From Agarophyton chilense (lineage: Eukaryota; Rhodophyta; Florideophyceae; Gracilariales; Gracilariaceae), in the NCBI GenBank assembly GCA_030374765.1, contig JARGXX010000076.1:1-44389 (forward strand): a DNA stretch of 44,389 nt, read 5' to 3'. This document shows positions 44,149 to 44,389 of the stretch, one piece after another; the first letter of the stretch is position 1; each line of letters opens with the position of its first letter. The translations under genes and the position numbers were made by a program. The notes below the pieces were generated by a model, which did not search any database, was not told the origin of the DNA, and was given only the letters and a program-made list of their open reading frames with translations.

Positions 44149-44389
44149 CCGCCACCGCATTAAGCGGCCAGAAGGATCTGCGATGTTTCAGCAGCCACCT
44201 CAACGAGGAATGGTCCGTGTACACGGTGAAATGAACGCCCATGAGGTATGGGCGCAGAGTGGATAGCGCCCAAACCACTGCTAGGCACTCCTTCTCGGAG
44301 ACCGAGTAGTTGCGCTCGTGGACGTTCAGCGTGTGGGACCAATAGCCAGTTGGTTGTGCGTTCCCCCTCGGGGGTGGTTTGGAACAGTG
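44149..44389 (-). pseudogene. Ty3/gypsy retrotransposon pol fragment (RNase H domain)
   Basis: Read on the minus strand from the right edge, the segment encodes a typical gypsy RNase H stretch: [20 protein letters not shown], then [15 protein letters not shown] and [14 protein letters not shown]. An extra base in the T-run at 44185-44187 shifts the frame; after it the expected [13 protein letters not shown] continuation appears in the next frame. The fragment stops at the junction with repeat A and continues beyond the window on the other side. Whether the frameshift is real or a sequencing error is open. Confidence 0.85.

Overview
The window is eukaryotic nuclear DNA from a chromosome end. 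The left edge is telomere-like: C-rich repeats of CCCCTAAA and CCCCTAAAA type on the + strand, so the physical end lies to the left. Long intron-free frames (1848, 1314, 1066 and at least 541 residues), AATAAA-type 3' signals, telomere-linked RecQ helicases and a Penelope-like reverse transcriptase fit an intron-poor eukaryote. A red alga is my best guess, a fungus or another protist is possible, and the sequence alone does not settle it.

Layout, telomere to interior. (1) 1-3322: telomeric repeats, an endonuclease-less Penelope-like element, a long second telomeric tract, then short non-telomeric motifs mixed with telomeric repeats. (2) 3323-6150: layered subtelomere with an ~860-bp repeat ('repeat A'), an 84-bp palindrome, degenerate telomeric and repeat A pieces, a ketopantoate reductase-like gene, and a fossil junction of repeat A to a Penelope fragment. 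(3) 6150-8087: gene-poor DNA with traces of a C2H2 zinc-finger gene on the minus strand. (4) 8088-19704: a 143-bp foldback element that starts each unit of a ~773-bp tandem repeat. One stretch lies left and a six-unit array right of a large minus-strand gene encoding a ParB-like domain fused to a probable 2-oxoglutarate/Fe(II) dioxygenase. (5) 20148-23345: a gene fusing a beta-class DNA amino-methyltransferase to a SET domain. (6) 24315-44148: a telomere-linked helicase gene with zinc fingers, a tyrosine-recombinase-like region and a RecQ-type helicase. Its 3' part is repeated in two more head-to-tail copies in a ~5.9-kb unit that also carries telomere-like tracts and repeat A, reminiscent of yeast Y' arrays. 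(7) 44149-44389: a broken Ty3/gypsy RNase H fragment, antisense.

Two themes stand out. First, the end seems built from elements added at termini: the Penelope element points its 3' end inward between telomeric tracts, and repeat A has a fixed 3' end (TATATAG or TATATAGG) joined to several unrelated, truncated sequences. Second, two chromatin/DNA-modification fusion genes (methyltransferase-SET and ParB-dioxygenase) flank the foldback array. Homopolymer-run indels accumulate to the right of about 37.6 kb, so frameshifts there may be sequencing errors rather than biology.
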